A stretch of DNA of 64,000 bases from Puerhibacterium puerhi (GTDB lineage Bacteria; Actinomycetota; Actinomycetes; Actinomycetales; Cellulomonadaceae). Position numbers and translations under genes: made by a program. Positions 17,658 through 25,742 of the stretch are shown one piece after another. The notes under the pieces were generated by a model. The model made no database searches, was not told the DNA's origin, and saw only the letters and a program-made list of their open reading frames with translations. The stretch covers positions 21,662 to 85,661 of the forward strand of contig NZ_WUWN01000014.1 of NCBI RefSeq assembly GCF_009846865.1, read 5' to 3'. How positions within the stretch are numbered: position 1 is the stretch's first letter; every line of letters begins with the position of its first letter.

Positions 17658-18647
17658 ATGAACGCACCATTCCCCTCCGCCGCGCCCTCGGCCGCCGAGG
17701 CGGCGCGGCCCCACCAGGACCAGTCGCAGGTCGACGCCGCGAGAGGAACGGACGCCGCGCGCGAGCGAGCGCTGGTCCTCGGCGGCGGCGGGTCGGCCGG
17801 CAACGCCTGGCTGATCGGCGTGCTCGCCGGCCTGTCCGACGGCGGTCTGGACGTCACCCAGGCCGACCTGGTCGTCGGGACGTCGGCCGGAGCGACAGCG
17901 GCGGCCCAGATCGCCGGCGCCGCCCCGAGCGAGCTGCTCGCCGCCATCCTGTCCGAGCCCCGGCAGCAGCCACGTCCGGCTGCAGCCCAGCAGCCACGTC
18001 CGGCTGCAGCCACCGGCGGACGGGGGCCGGCGTCGGCGAACCACATGGAGCGGACCGGCCGGATCATCGCCGCGGCAGGCGACGTGGCCGACATGCGCCG
18101 TCGGCTCGGCGCGTCGGCGCTCGAGCTCGACGCGGACGACTCCTGGTCGCAGCGCTGGCGCGCCACCGTCGCCGCCCGCCTGCCCGGCCCCGACTGGCCG
18201 CAGCGACCGCTGCTCATCACGGCGGTCGACGCCCGCACCGGTGAACCGGTCGTCTTCGACCGCCACAGCGGCGTCGACCTCGTCGACGCCGTCGCCGCCA
18301 GTACCTCCAGCGGCCTGCCCTACGCGGTCGGCGACGACCGGTACCTCGACGGGGCGTACCGGCGCAACGAGAACGCCGACCTGGCTGCCGGGTACGAGCG
18401 GGTGCTGGTGCTGTCGCCGCTCGGCGGCCGGACACGCATGCCGCTGGACTGGGGCATGCAGCTGGCGGTGCAGGCCGACGAGCTCCGCGCGTCCGGCAGC
18501 CAGGTCGAGACCGTCCTGCCGGACAGCGCCTCGCTCAGCGCGTTCGGCAGCAACCTGATGGACCTGTCGACGCGACCGTCGTCTGCTCGGGCCGGTTACG
18601 ACCAAGGTCAGGAGCTGGCCGAGCAGCTCGCCGGACTCTGGCGCTGA
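17658..18647 (+). CDS. Patatin-like phospholipase family protein
   Basis: A 329-aa serine lipid acyl hydrolase of the patatin/RssA type. The oxyanion hole GGGGSAGNAW, the nucleophile elbow VGTSAGA and the catalytic Asp in YLDGAYR are all present, so the Ser-Asp dyad is intact. An unusual insertion around residues 103-118 (QQPRPAAA twice) comes from an exact 24-bp duplication at 17964-18011. The first ~38 residues are Ala/Gln-rich and do not look like a signal peptide. ATG is preceded by GAGAGG. Function in membrane-lipid turnover is likely, but substrate is open. Confidence 0.87.
   Translation: MNAPFPSAAPSAAEAARPHQDQSQVDAARGTDAARERALVLGGGGSAGNAWLIGVLAGLSDGGLDVTQADLVVGTSAGATAAAQIAGAAPSELLAAILSEPRQQPRPAAAQQPRPAAATGGRGPASANHMERTGRIIAAAGDVADMRRRLGASALELDADDSWSQRWRATVAARLPGPDWPQRPLLITAVDARTGEPVVFDRHSGVDLVDAVAASTSSGLPYAVGDDRYLDGAYRRNENADLAAGYERVLVLSPLGGRTRMPLDWGMQLAVQADELRASGSQVETVLPDSASLSAFGSNLMDLSTRPSSARAGYDQGQELAEQLAGLWR
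17964..18011 (+). repeat. 24-bp exact tandem duplication inside patatin gene
   Basis: Two adjacent identical 24-base units (17964-17987 and 17988-18011), each starting CAGCAGCCACGTCC. The unit is a multiple of three, so it adds eight residues without breaking the frame. It lies after the nucleophile region and before the region containing the catalytic Asp. Confidence 0.9.
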
Positions 18648-18696
18648 CACCGACACGCGAGCGCTCCGGAGGCGGAGCGGAAGGCGGTTAGCCTGC

Positions 18697-18741
18697 GTGC
18701 AGGAGTGGCGCGGACCCACGCGGTCCGCGCTCCTCCTGCAC
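18697..18741. promoter_or_regulatory. Long hairpin in leader/terminator position before PaiB-like gene
   Basis: GTGCAGGAG (18697-18705) pairs with CTCCTGCAC (18733-18741), and GCGCGGACC (18708-18716) pairs with GGTCCGCGC (18722-18730), with a two-base internal loop and a five-base terminal loop. It begins 50 bases after the patatin stop and ends 30 bases before the leader ORF, so it may terminate the former or structure the leader of the latter. There is no U-tract. Confidence 0.65.
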
Positions 18742-18771
18742 GTTGCGCGCCTGGAGACGTTGGAGGCGAAC

Positions 18772-18801
18772 ATGTCGCACTGGACCGAGGTGGCGCGCTG
18801 A
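18772..18801 (+). CDS. Nine-codon leader ORF coupled to PaiB-like gene
   Basis: ATG followed by eight codons encodes MSHWTEVAR. A good ribosome-binding site (TTGGAGGCG) lies 5-8 bases upstream. Its TGA shares one base with the ATG of the next gene (TGATG), a classic translational-coupling arrangement. The downstream ATG has no ribosome-binding site of its own other than the leader's coding sequence, so ribosomes probably reach it by reinitiation. No function beyond control of translation is suggested. Confidence 0.5.
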   Translation: MSHWTEVAR

Positions 18802-19427
18802 TGCGGCACACGCCCCGCTACCTGATGACCGACCCGGACGAGGTCAAGCGCCTCATCCGTGCCAACCCCTGGGCCACGTTCGTCTCGTCGGTCGACGGCG
18901 AGCTGGTCGCCTCCCACTACCCGGTGCTCCTCGACGAGGACGCGGGGCCGGGCATCGTCATCCTCAGCCACTTCGGCCGGCCCGACGACCAGCTGCACCA
19001 GCTGGGGCAGCATCGGGTGCTGGTGATCATCCAGGGGCCGCACGACTACGTCTCGCCGAGCTGGTACGCCCCCGGCGACGTCATCCCGACCTGGAACCAC
19101 GTCACCGCGCACCTGTACGGCACGCCGGAGATCCTCACGGAGGAGGAGAACTACGCGGTGCTGTCACGGCTCACCGACCACTTCGAGAGCCACCAGCCGC
19201 ACGGCCGCAGCCTGAGCGAGGACGAGGCCGGAACCCGCCGTGCCGCGAAGGGCACCGTGGGCCTACGGATGCGCGTCGACCGGTTCGACGCCCGCGCCAA
19301 GCTCAGCCAGAACAAGGCGCCCGAGGTCGTCCAGAACATCACCGCGCACCTCGCGGTCGGTAACCCCGCCCTGGCCGAGGAGATGCGCCGCACGCACCGA
19401 GAGGCGGGACCGGGCGCCGGCGAGTGA
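18801..19427 (+). CDS. PaiB-family FMN-binding negative regulator
   Basis: A 208-aa split-barrel flavin-binding protein of the PaiB/FMN_bind_2 family, annotated as negative transcriptional regulator. Diagnostic segments: MRHTPRYLMTDPDEVKRLIR at the N-terminus, FVSSVDGELVASHYPVLLDE, FGRPDDQLHQLG, VIIQGPHDYVSPSWY, IPTWNHVTAHLYG, and the C-terminal DARAKLSQNKAPEVVQNI. Length matches the family. ATG 18801 was chosen because it overlaps the upstream nine-codon ORF and gives the conserved N-terminus. The true biochemical activity of the family is poorly defined; some members may be flavoenzymes. Confidence 0.9.
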   Translation: MRHTPRYLMTDPDEVKRLIRANPWATFVSSVDGELVASHYPVLLDEDAGPGIVILSHFGRPDDQLHQLGQHRVLVIIQGPHDYVSPSWYAPGDVIPTWNHVTAHLYGTPEILTEEENYAVLSRLTDHFESHQPHGRSLSEDEAGTRRAAKGTVGLRMRVDRFDARAKLSQNKAPEVVQNITAHLAVGNPALAEEMRRTHREAGPGAGE

Positions 19428-19785
19428 CCGGAGCGGCTCGGCAGAGCGGTGACAGGGACCTTCCTTGCACCACTCGACGGCGGCTGCTCCGCGCCCGGCG
19501 ACGGCGATGCCACACCTCTGGCTACCCGCGCCGAGCAGTCCGTCCGTAAGACGACCGTCGGGCTGTCGCGAGGTGCTCCGCTGGAGGTGCTCCGCGGCCC
19601 TGGGAGTACCGCGGATGGCGTATGGCGGCCACGGCGGAAGGCGGATGCGGCAGCAGTGCGTCCTCCGCGATCCTCACATCTCGAAAAGACCTCGCCACGT
19701 GACAGGAGGGAGACCGTGAGCTTTGGGCGGCCACAAGGCAAGCGAGCGGCGAACCGAGACTGCGGATCTGCGGCCGGGAGGCGCG
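19428..19785. other. Intergenic region, 358 bp, without supported gene
   Basis: Codon use in all frames looks non-coding. The only notable element is a strong Shine-Dalgarno AGGAGGGA at 19704-19711 followed at normal spacing by GTG 19716. That GTG opens a frame different from the GtrA-like gene. I see no convincing promoter, hairpin or RNA. Confidence 0.5.
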
Positions 19786-20256
19786 ATGCGCCCCGGGTCG
19801 GCCGACAGGGGCTCACGAGGAGCTGGCCGGCGGTTCCTGCTGACCGGTGTGGCCTCGAGCGGCGTCTACGGGGCTGTGGCCACAGCCCTCGGGGCCGCCG
19901 CCGGCATATCCCTCCAGGCGGCGCACCTGATCGCGACCGCAATCTCGACTGCAGTCGCCAGCGCCCTGCATCGCGGATTCACCTTCCACGCAGCGCGGTC
20001 CGCCACCTGGCAACGGAGCCAGGTGGCGGGCGCCGGCGCGGCGCTCGTCGGCTTCGCCGCAACCTCGGGCGCTCTGGCGGTGTGGCAGGACTTGGCCCCG
20101 CACGCCGGCAGGACCTCGAGCGTGCTGCTGGTCTATGCGGTTCAAGGGCTCGTCGGTGTGCTGAACTTCCTCGTGATGCGTCGCGCGCTGCGCGCACAAC
20201 CCCAGACCCCGGCAGGTGGGGTTGCAGGAATGAGGCCCGACGGGCTCGGGGGATGA
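19786..20256 (+). CDS. GtrA-like family membrane protein, 156 aa
   Basis: A small integral membrane protein with four predicted hydrophobic segments: FLLTGVASSGVYGAVATALG, AAHLIATAISTAVASALHR, GAGAALVGFAATSGALAVW and SVLLVYAVQGLVGVLNFLVM. The Arg/Phe-rich loop HRGFTFHA after the second segment is the GtrA signature (usually N-R-x-x-T-F). GtrA proteins are linked to transfer of polyprenol-linked sugars across the membrane. ATG 19786 has GGGAGG upstream and gives a normal length. It precedes a two-component system by 58 bases. Its role there is unclear. Confidence 0.82.
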   Translation: MRPGSADRGSRGAGRRFLLTGVASSGVYGAVATALGAAAGISLQAAHLIATAISTAVASALHRGFTFHAARSATWQRSQVAGAGAALVGFAATSGALAVWQDLAPHAGRTSSVLLVYAVQGLVGVLNFLVMRRALRAQPQTPAGGVAGMRPDGLGG

Positions 20257-20314
20257 CCCGGAACGCGGTTGGAGGCGGCAGATCGTCCGGCGTAGGTACG
20301 GACGGGGAGGTGTG

Positions 20315-21613
20315 ATGACGAACGGCAGTACCGTGCGGCTCGGCGCCCGCGTCGACGCGTTGACCCGCGTGGGGCGCGTCGGCCGTCCTGCACCGGCTGC
20401 CTGGTTCCTGACTTTCGGGGCCCTGCTGGTGATGCTGGTGACGACCTCGGTCCGCACCGGTGCGTACGTGCCCGACGTCTCGCGGCTCGTGGCCGTCGTC
20501 GTGCTGTGGTTGCCCCTGCTGTTGCGCACCTGGCGACCGCTGCTCGCGCTGGCGGGCACGGTCATGGCCGAGTCGGCCTACCTGGCGCTGTACACGGACA
20601 TCCACGCCACGGCTACAGGCGCCGACTTCGGAGCATTCCAGCCGGTGCCGCTCGCGACCATGGTCGCTGCCTGGACGGTGGCCTCGCGCGCCCGGCGCCT
20701 CATCGGGTGGAGCGCCGGCCTCGTCGCGGGCGCGGTGCTGTTCTTCGTCAGCATGGCCACCCACGAGTCCGGCCTCCTGCTTCCCGACCTGGTGATGTTC
20801 AACCTGGTCGCGCTCGCCACGGGCATCGGAGCGGTCGTGGCCGCCCGGCGCGAGGCCATCGAGGCCGCGGCCCGTGCCCGTGAGGAGGACACGCGGCAGG
20901 CCGTCCTGGACGAGCGGCTGCGGATCGCGCGCGAGCTGCACGACGTGCTCGCGCACAACCTGACGCTGGTCAACGCCCAGGCCGCCGTCGCGGACTTCCT
21001 CATACGCACCGACCCGGACGCCGCCTCGGGCGCCTTGAAGGACATCACCCGGCACACGAGCCGCGCGATCGACGAGCTGCGCGCCACGGTAGGCCTGCTG
21101 CGCCATGGTGACGACGGCACCGCCGACGACCGCGGTGCAGAGACCGGACTGCGTCCCGTGCCGGGGCTGAACGACCTGGACCGCCTGATCGAAGAGTTCC
21201 GAGCCACCGGTCACCGTGTCGACCTGGCCGTCACCGGCGAGCCGGCGTGGCTCGGCCAGCAAGGTGATCTGGCGGCCTACCGCCTCCTGCAGGAAGCCCT
21301 GACCAATGCCGCCAAGCACGGACCGGACGAACCCGTCACCGTCCGGCTGCAGTGGTCCCACGAGTCACTGAGCCTGTGGGTGTCCAACCGTGTCCCTGCG
21401 ATGCCGGACCGCACGGACCGGGCGCCCGGCACCGGACACGGGATCATCGGCATGGCCGAGCGGGCTGCGAGTGCGGGCGGCAGCCTGACGGCTGGACCGA
21501 CCCCGGACGGCCGCTTCGAGGTCACCGCGACCCTGCCCCTCCCGCCCGCTCATGCGTCCGACAGCCCGACCCCGGCCACCGCGGTCGATACCCAGGAGGA
21601 AACGCCCCGATGA
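20315..21613 (+). CDS. Sensor histidine kinase, NarL-partner type (HisKA_3)
   Basis: A 432-aa membrane sensor kinase. The N-terminal half carries about four to six hydrophobic segments (AWFLTFGALLVMLVTTS to LVMFNLVALATGIGAVV) with no large extracellular domain. It continues with a coiled stretch, then the phospho-acceptor His in ARELHDVLAHNLTLV, the N box LLQEALTNAAKHG and the G box GTGHGIIGMAERA. ATG 20315 is preceded by GGGGAGG; the stop overlaps the response-regulator ATG. DesK-like topology suggests sensing of membrane state or a membrane-active compound, and an MMPL transporter lies downstream, but the signal is inferred only. Confidence 0.93.
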   Translation: MTNGSTVRLGARVDALTRVGRVGRPAPAAWFLTFGALLVMLVTTSVRTGAYVPDVSRLVAVVVLWLPLLLRTWRPLLALAGTVMAESAYLALYTDIHATATGADFGAFQPVPLATMVAAWTVASRARRLIGWSAGLVAGAVLFFVSMATHESGLLLPDLVMFNLVALATGIGAVVAARREAIEAAARAREEDTRQAVLDERLRIARELHDVLAHNLTLVNAQAAVADFLIRTDPDAASGALKDITRHTSRAIDELRATVGLLRHGDDGTADDRGAETGLRPVPGLNDLDRLIEEFRATGHRVDLAVTGEPAWLGQQGDLAAYRLLQEALTNAAKHGPDEPVTVRLQWSHESLSLWVSNRVPAMPDRTDRAPGTGHGIIGMAERAASAGGSLTAGPTPDGRFEVTATLPLPPAHASDSPTPATAVDTQEETPR

Positions 21614-22269
21614 CCGTGCGCGTCCTGCTCGCCGATGACCAAGCCCTGCTGCGCTCCACCTTCCGGCTCCTGCTCGACTCGGTCGCGGACATGGAGGTGG
21701 TCGGGGAGGCCGCCACCGGCGCCGAGGCGGTGCGCAAGGCCCGGACCAACCCGCCCGACGTCGTGCTCATGGACATCCGGATGCCTGACATGGACGGCAT
21801 CGAGGCGACCCGCCGCATCAGCGCCGACCCCGTCCTGGCCGACGCCAAGGTGCTCATCCTGACGACGTTCGAGACCGACGACCTCGTCGTCGGCGCGCTG
21901 CGCGCCGGCGCATCCGGCTTCCTCGGCAAGGGCGTGGCGCCCGAGGCCCTGCTGGACGCGATCCGCACGGTCGCATCCGGCGAGCGACTGCTGTCGCCGA
22001 CGGCCACGCGCGCGCTGATCGAACGGGTCCTGACTCAGCCCCTCGCACGCACGGTGCCCGGGATGGACGAGCTGACGGAGCGGGAACGCGAGATCACCTT
22101 GCTCGTGGCGGCCGGGCTGTCGAACACCGAGATCGCCGAGCGCCTGGTCATCAGCCCTGCCACCGCCAAGACGCACGTCAACCGCGCGATGATGAAGACC
22201 GGCGCCCGCGACCGGGCCCAGCTGGTCGTGTTCGCCTACGAGTCGGGGCTCGTCGCCGCCGGCTCCTGA
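21610..22269 (+). CDS. NarL/FixJ-family response regulator
   Basis: A 219-aa two-domain regulator. The receiver has the acidic pocket LLADDQALLR, the phospho-acceptor Asp in VVLMDIRMPDMDG, Thr in LILTTFE and Lys in FLGKG. The LuxR-type helix-turn-helix is at the C-terminus (LTEREREITLLVAAGLSNTE, then VISPATAKTHVNRAMMKTGA). ATG overlaps the kinase stop (ATGA) and has AGGAGGA upstream. It is the cognate partner of the kinase at 20315-21613. A 16-bp perfect palindrome lies 36 bases after its stop. Confidence 0.95.
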   Translation: MTVRVLLADDQALLRSTFRLLLDSVADMEVVGEAATGAEAVRKARTNPPDVVLMDIRMPDMDGIEATRRISADPVLADAKVLILTTFETDDLVVGALRAGASGFLGKGVAPEALLDAIRTVASGERLLSPTATRALIERVLTQPLARTVPGMDELTEREREITLLVAAGLSNTEIAERLVISPATAKTHVNRAMMKTGARDRAQLVVFAYESGLVAAGS

Positions 22270-22304
22270 CACGCATCCGCGAGCCACTGCAGGGTGCCCG
22301 GAGG

Positions 22305-22320
22305 TACCGCGGCCGCGGTA
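22305..22320. promoter_or_regulatory. 16-bp perfect palindrome downstream of response regulator
   Basis: TACCGCGGCCGCGGTA is a perfect palindrome at 22305-22320, between the response-regulator stop (22269) and the AMP-binding remnant (22379). It has no loop, so a protein-binding site is more likely than a terminator. A role in controlling the downstream genes is possible. Confidence 0.4.
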
Positions 22321-22378
22321 GGCCGGACGCACCGGTGAGGCGACGACGCTGCCGAGCACGGCGGCGAGCCTGGATGGC

Positions 22379-23200
22379 ATGACGACGTCGACGACCCCGC
22401 CATGGTTGGAGCTGGACTCACGCGCCGAAGACGGCTCCGTGGCGGTCCGCCGCCGGGACAAGAGGCAGCCCGACGTGACGTGGCGGTTGCTGGCCTGCCG
22501 GACACGGCAGCTCGCGGGCGTCCTGCACCACGCGGGAGTTCGACGCGGGCACCGCGTCGCAGTCATGACCGGGCCCGGACCGATGCGTACCGCCACGCTC
22601 TACGCCGTGTGGCGGCTGGGCGGGATCGTCGTCGCCGCGAGCGACACGCTGAGCCGTCGCGAGCGTCTGACCGCGATTGCCTCCGCGCGACCCGTCGCCG
22701 TCATCGGTGACCGTCGCTCCCTGGCCGGCACGCGACAGCTGGCGTCGGTCCACCTGCGCCTGGCCACCGAGCCGCTGAGCCCGCTGGACATGCTCACGAC
22801 CGGTACGCGCCTGCACGTGGCCGCCCTCGTCGCGCGGCGCCCGCACGTGATCTTGCCGTCCCCGCCCGCGCCGGACGACGACGCGGCGCTGTTGTTCCCT
22901 CGTCCTGGTGGTGCCGCCGATCCCGTCGGCGTCTTCTACACGCAGGCCGAGCTCGCCGACGTCTACGCCCGCATCCACCCCGACGCGAGCCCGCGGCCCC
23001 GCACCGGCGCGCCTGGTGCACCCGGGCTGGTGGCGCGCTCGTCCCGGGCCGGGGCCGCCGGGCTGGCCGCCGCCCTCGTCACGCCGGGGTTCCCCGCCGC
23101 CGAGCTTCATCTGCCCGCCCACCTGCTCGTCGCGGACGAAGCACCTGCCTGCCGCTCGTGTGCGTCGCCAGGCGTGCGGCGCGTACCGCAGACGGCGTAG
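22379..23200 (+). pseudogene. Truncated/degenerate AMP-binding (acyl-CoA synthetase-like) protein
   Basis: The 273-codon frame aligns by eye with the N-terminal part of AMP-forming acyl-CoA synthetases: WRLLACRTRQLAGVLHHAGV, RGHRVAVMTGPGPMRTATLY, VWRLGGIVVAASDTLSRRER. Where the family carries the ATP-binding loop (TSGSTGxPKGV after DDDAALLF) this protein reads DDDAALLFPRPGGAADPVGV, followed by a Thr-Gln pair as in TH/TQ. The loop is therefore destroyed. The protein then ends within ~90 residues, lacking the whole adenylation core and C-terminal domain (usual length 500 or more). It is probably a remnant or a repurposed fragment. It lies upstream of a frameshifted transporter, which supports local decay. 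Confidence 0.6.
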
Positions 23201-23287
23201 GCCACAGCCTGCAGCGGGCCGACGACCGAGGCCGCCCTCCGCCGGAAGCCTTGGGGATGTTCAGCCTCGACCTCGAAAGGCACTCTC

Positions 23288-25499
23288 GTGAGCGCACTCG
23301 CCCAGTTCTGCTACCGACGGCGCAGGCTCGTCCTGATCGCCTGGCTCGTGGCCGTGATCGGCCTCGCCACCGCCGCGCTGAGCGCCGGCACCGCTTTCAA
23401 CACCGCGACCGACCTGCCCGACCGCGAGTCCTCCCGCGCGTACGCCCTGCTCGCCCAGGCGGGCCCAGGGAGCGACACCTCCGACGGCACCGTGGTCTGG
23501 AAGACCGACGGCGCGCCGATCGACGACCCGGCAGTCCGGGCCGAGATCGACGCCCTGCTCGACGACCTCTCCGCCGTGCCCGGCGTCGAGGGCGTCGTCA
23601 GCCCGTACACGCCCGAGGGTGCGGCCCAGGTCAACGCCGCCGAGCACACCGCGTTCGCCACCGTCGCCGCCACCGACGACGTCGTCGTGGACGACGTGCG
23701 GGCGGTGGCCGAGGCGCACACCGGTCACGGGCTGGAGATCGGCGTCGGCGGACAGGCGTTCGCCGAGAACCCGGCCCCGTCCCACGGCACCGAGGCCATC
23801 GGCATCCTCGCCGCCCTGGTCATCCTGCTGCTGGTCTTCCGCTCCGGCTGGGCCGCCGCGCTGCCCATCCTCACCGGCGTCACCGGCGTCGCCACCTCGC
23901 TGCTGACGGTCATGCTGCTGGCCCACCTGATCGACCTGGACGCCACGTCCCTGACGATGGGCGCCCTGATCGGCCTGGGCGTCGGCATCGACTACGCCCT
24001 GTTCATCGTCAACCGCTACCGCAAGGCGCTGAGCGCCGGCGCGAGCGTGCCGCAGGCGATCAGCCAGGCCGTGACCACCTCCGGGCGCGCCGTCGTGTTC
24101 GCCGGCCTGACCGTCGTCGTCGCCCTGCTGGGGATGTTCGTCGTCGGCATGGGCGTGCTGACCGGCATGGGCCAGGGCGGCCGCGGTCACCGTCGTGTTC
24201 ACCGTCCTGGCCGCGATCACGCTGCTGCCTGCCCTGCTCGGCATGCTCGGCGACAAGGTGCTGTCCAAGAAGCAGCGCCGCCAGCGGGCCATGGGCCTGA
24301 TCCTGCCGGAAACCACCGCCGGATCCCTGTGGGCCCGCTGGGCGCAGCTGCCGCTCAAGGCACCACGCACCACCGCCGTGGTGGCGCTGGCCCTGCTGGC
24401 CGCCCTCGCGGCGCCCGCGCTGAGCATGCGGGTCGGCAACTCCGACGCCAGCTCCGACCCCGCCGGGTCCCCGACCCGCGAGTACTACGACCTGATGGCA
24501 CCCGCGTTCGGTGAGGGCGTCGACGCCGGTCTGGTCCTGGTGGCCGAGGTGCCCGACGCCGCGGCCGCCACGGCGTTCAACCACCTGGCCGCGCAGCTGC
24601 CCGACGTCGCCGGCGTCGCGTCGGTGCAGGCGGCGCCGGCCGAGGCCGGCCAGCCCGTGGCGATCGCCGCGGTCGTCCCCACCACCAGCGCGCAGACCGC
24701 CGAGACGCAGGACCTGGTGGACGCCCTGCGCACCGACGTCATCCCGGCCGCGGAGTCCGGGACCGGACTGCAGGTCTACGTCGGCGGCGAGACCGCCACC
24801 AACGTCGACATCGCCGAGGCGCTGATGGGCAAGCTGCCGCTCTACCTCGGGCTGGTGGCGCTGCTGGGGTTCGTCCTGCTGGTCGTCGCGTTCCGCAGCA
24901 TCCTGGTCCCGCTGGTCGGGGCGCTGACCAACCTGCTGACCCTGGCCGTCGGGCTGGGCGCGATCACCGCGATCTTCCAGCTCGGGTGGGGCAGCGGGCT
25001 GCTGGGCGTCGGGTCCGGCGCGCCGATCATGTACATCGTCCCCGTGATCATCGTCGGCGTGATGTTCGGCCTGTCGATGGACTACCAGGTCTTCCTGGTC
25101 AGCCGCATGCACGAGGAATGGGTCCACACCCGCGACAACGCCCGTGCCGTGCGCGTCGGGGTCGCCGAGACCGGCCGCGTCATCGCCACCGCCGCGACCA
25201 TCATGCTCGCGGTGTTCGCCTCCTTCGGCTTCAGCGGCGAGCGGATCGTCTCGGCCATCGGCATCGGCCTGGCGATCGCCGTCCTGGTCGACGCGTTCCT
25301 GGTGCGCCTGACCCTGGTCCCCGCCCTCATGCGCCTGCTCGGCAAGCGCAACTGGAGCTATCCCCGCTGGGCCGACCGCATCACCCCGCACCTGTCCGTC
25401 GAGGGGGCCATGGAGACGACCGCAGGCACCGCTGGTGCGGACGAGCACGCGCGGCTCGTGGGAGCCGGCGCCGGACCCGGTGACCGGTACCTGGACTGA
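23288..25499 (+). pseudogene. MMPL/RND-family membrane transporter, single-base frameshift
   Basis: A two-part MMPL transporter of about 736 residues if intact. The first frame (GTG 23288) gives the N-terminal helix, an extracellular loop and five or so helices with the Asp/Tyr motif GVGIDYALFIVNRYR. The second frame, from about 24178 to 25499, gives the rest, with the paired motif FGLSMDYQVFLVSRMHEEW. Homology breaks at GMGQ|AAAVTVVFTVLAAI: one extra G in the run 24175-24177 shifts the frame, so the first frame runs on as a missense tail to 24514. Either a real mutation or an assembly error; I see no slippery heptamer. Family members export lipids or drugs. Confidence 0.8.
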
Positions 25500-25524
25500 C
25501 CTCACGGGGAGGGCCGCGGGCCCA

Positions 25525-25569
25525 ACGCATCGGCCCGGGCGGCACCCAGTGCCGCCCGGGCCGATGCGT
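25525..25569. terminator. Perfect 21-bp hairpin terminator after MMPL gene
   Basis: Arms 25525-25545 (begins ACGCATCGGCCC) and 25549-25569 are exact reverse complements around a three-base CCA loop. It starts 25 bases after the transporter stop and separates it from the LytTR regulator. No U-tract follows. Confidence 0.8.
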
Positions 25570-25742
25570 CCCGCCGAGCCCACCGCGATGCCGGTGCCGT
25601 GCGATGGCTTCGGGTGCGTCCCCTAGCATGTGCGCGGCGTGGTGATCCGCCGGACCGAGGCGACGTGCCCGTGTGGGCCGGCTCCGTGACCTCGGTCCGC
25701 GCCGGGAGCCGCGCCCTTCTGCGCACACCAGGGGGCTGCAAC

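Noticed and set aside
17376..19112. Upstream extension of the epoxide-hydrolase-like frame on the minus strand
   Set aside because: The family N-terminus begins at ATG 17375; the rest of the frame lies opposite patatin and PaiB-like genes.
19716..20315. Open frame with a strong Shine-Dalgarno (GTG 19716)
   Set aside because: After the first codons it is Arg-rich and antisense-like in composition, overlapping the GtrA-like gene in another frame; kept only as a finding.
24170..24200. Programmed frameshift in the MMPL gene
   Set aside because: No slippery heptamer, stimulatory hairpin or precedent in this family; a mutation or assembly error is simpler.
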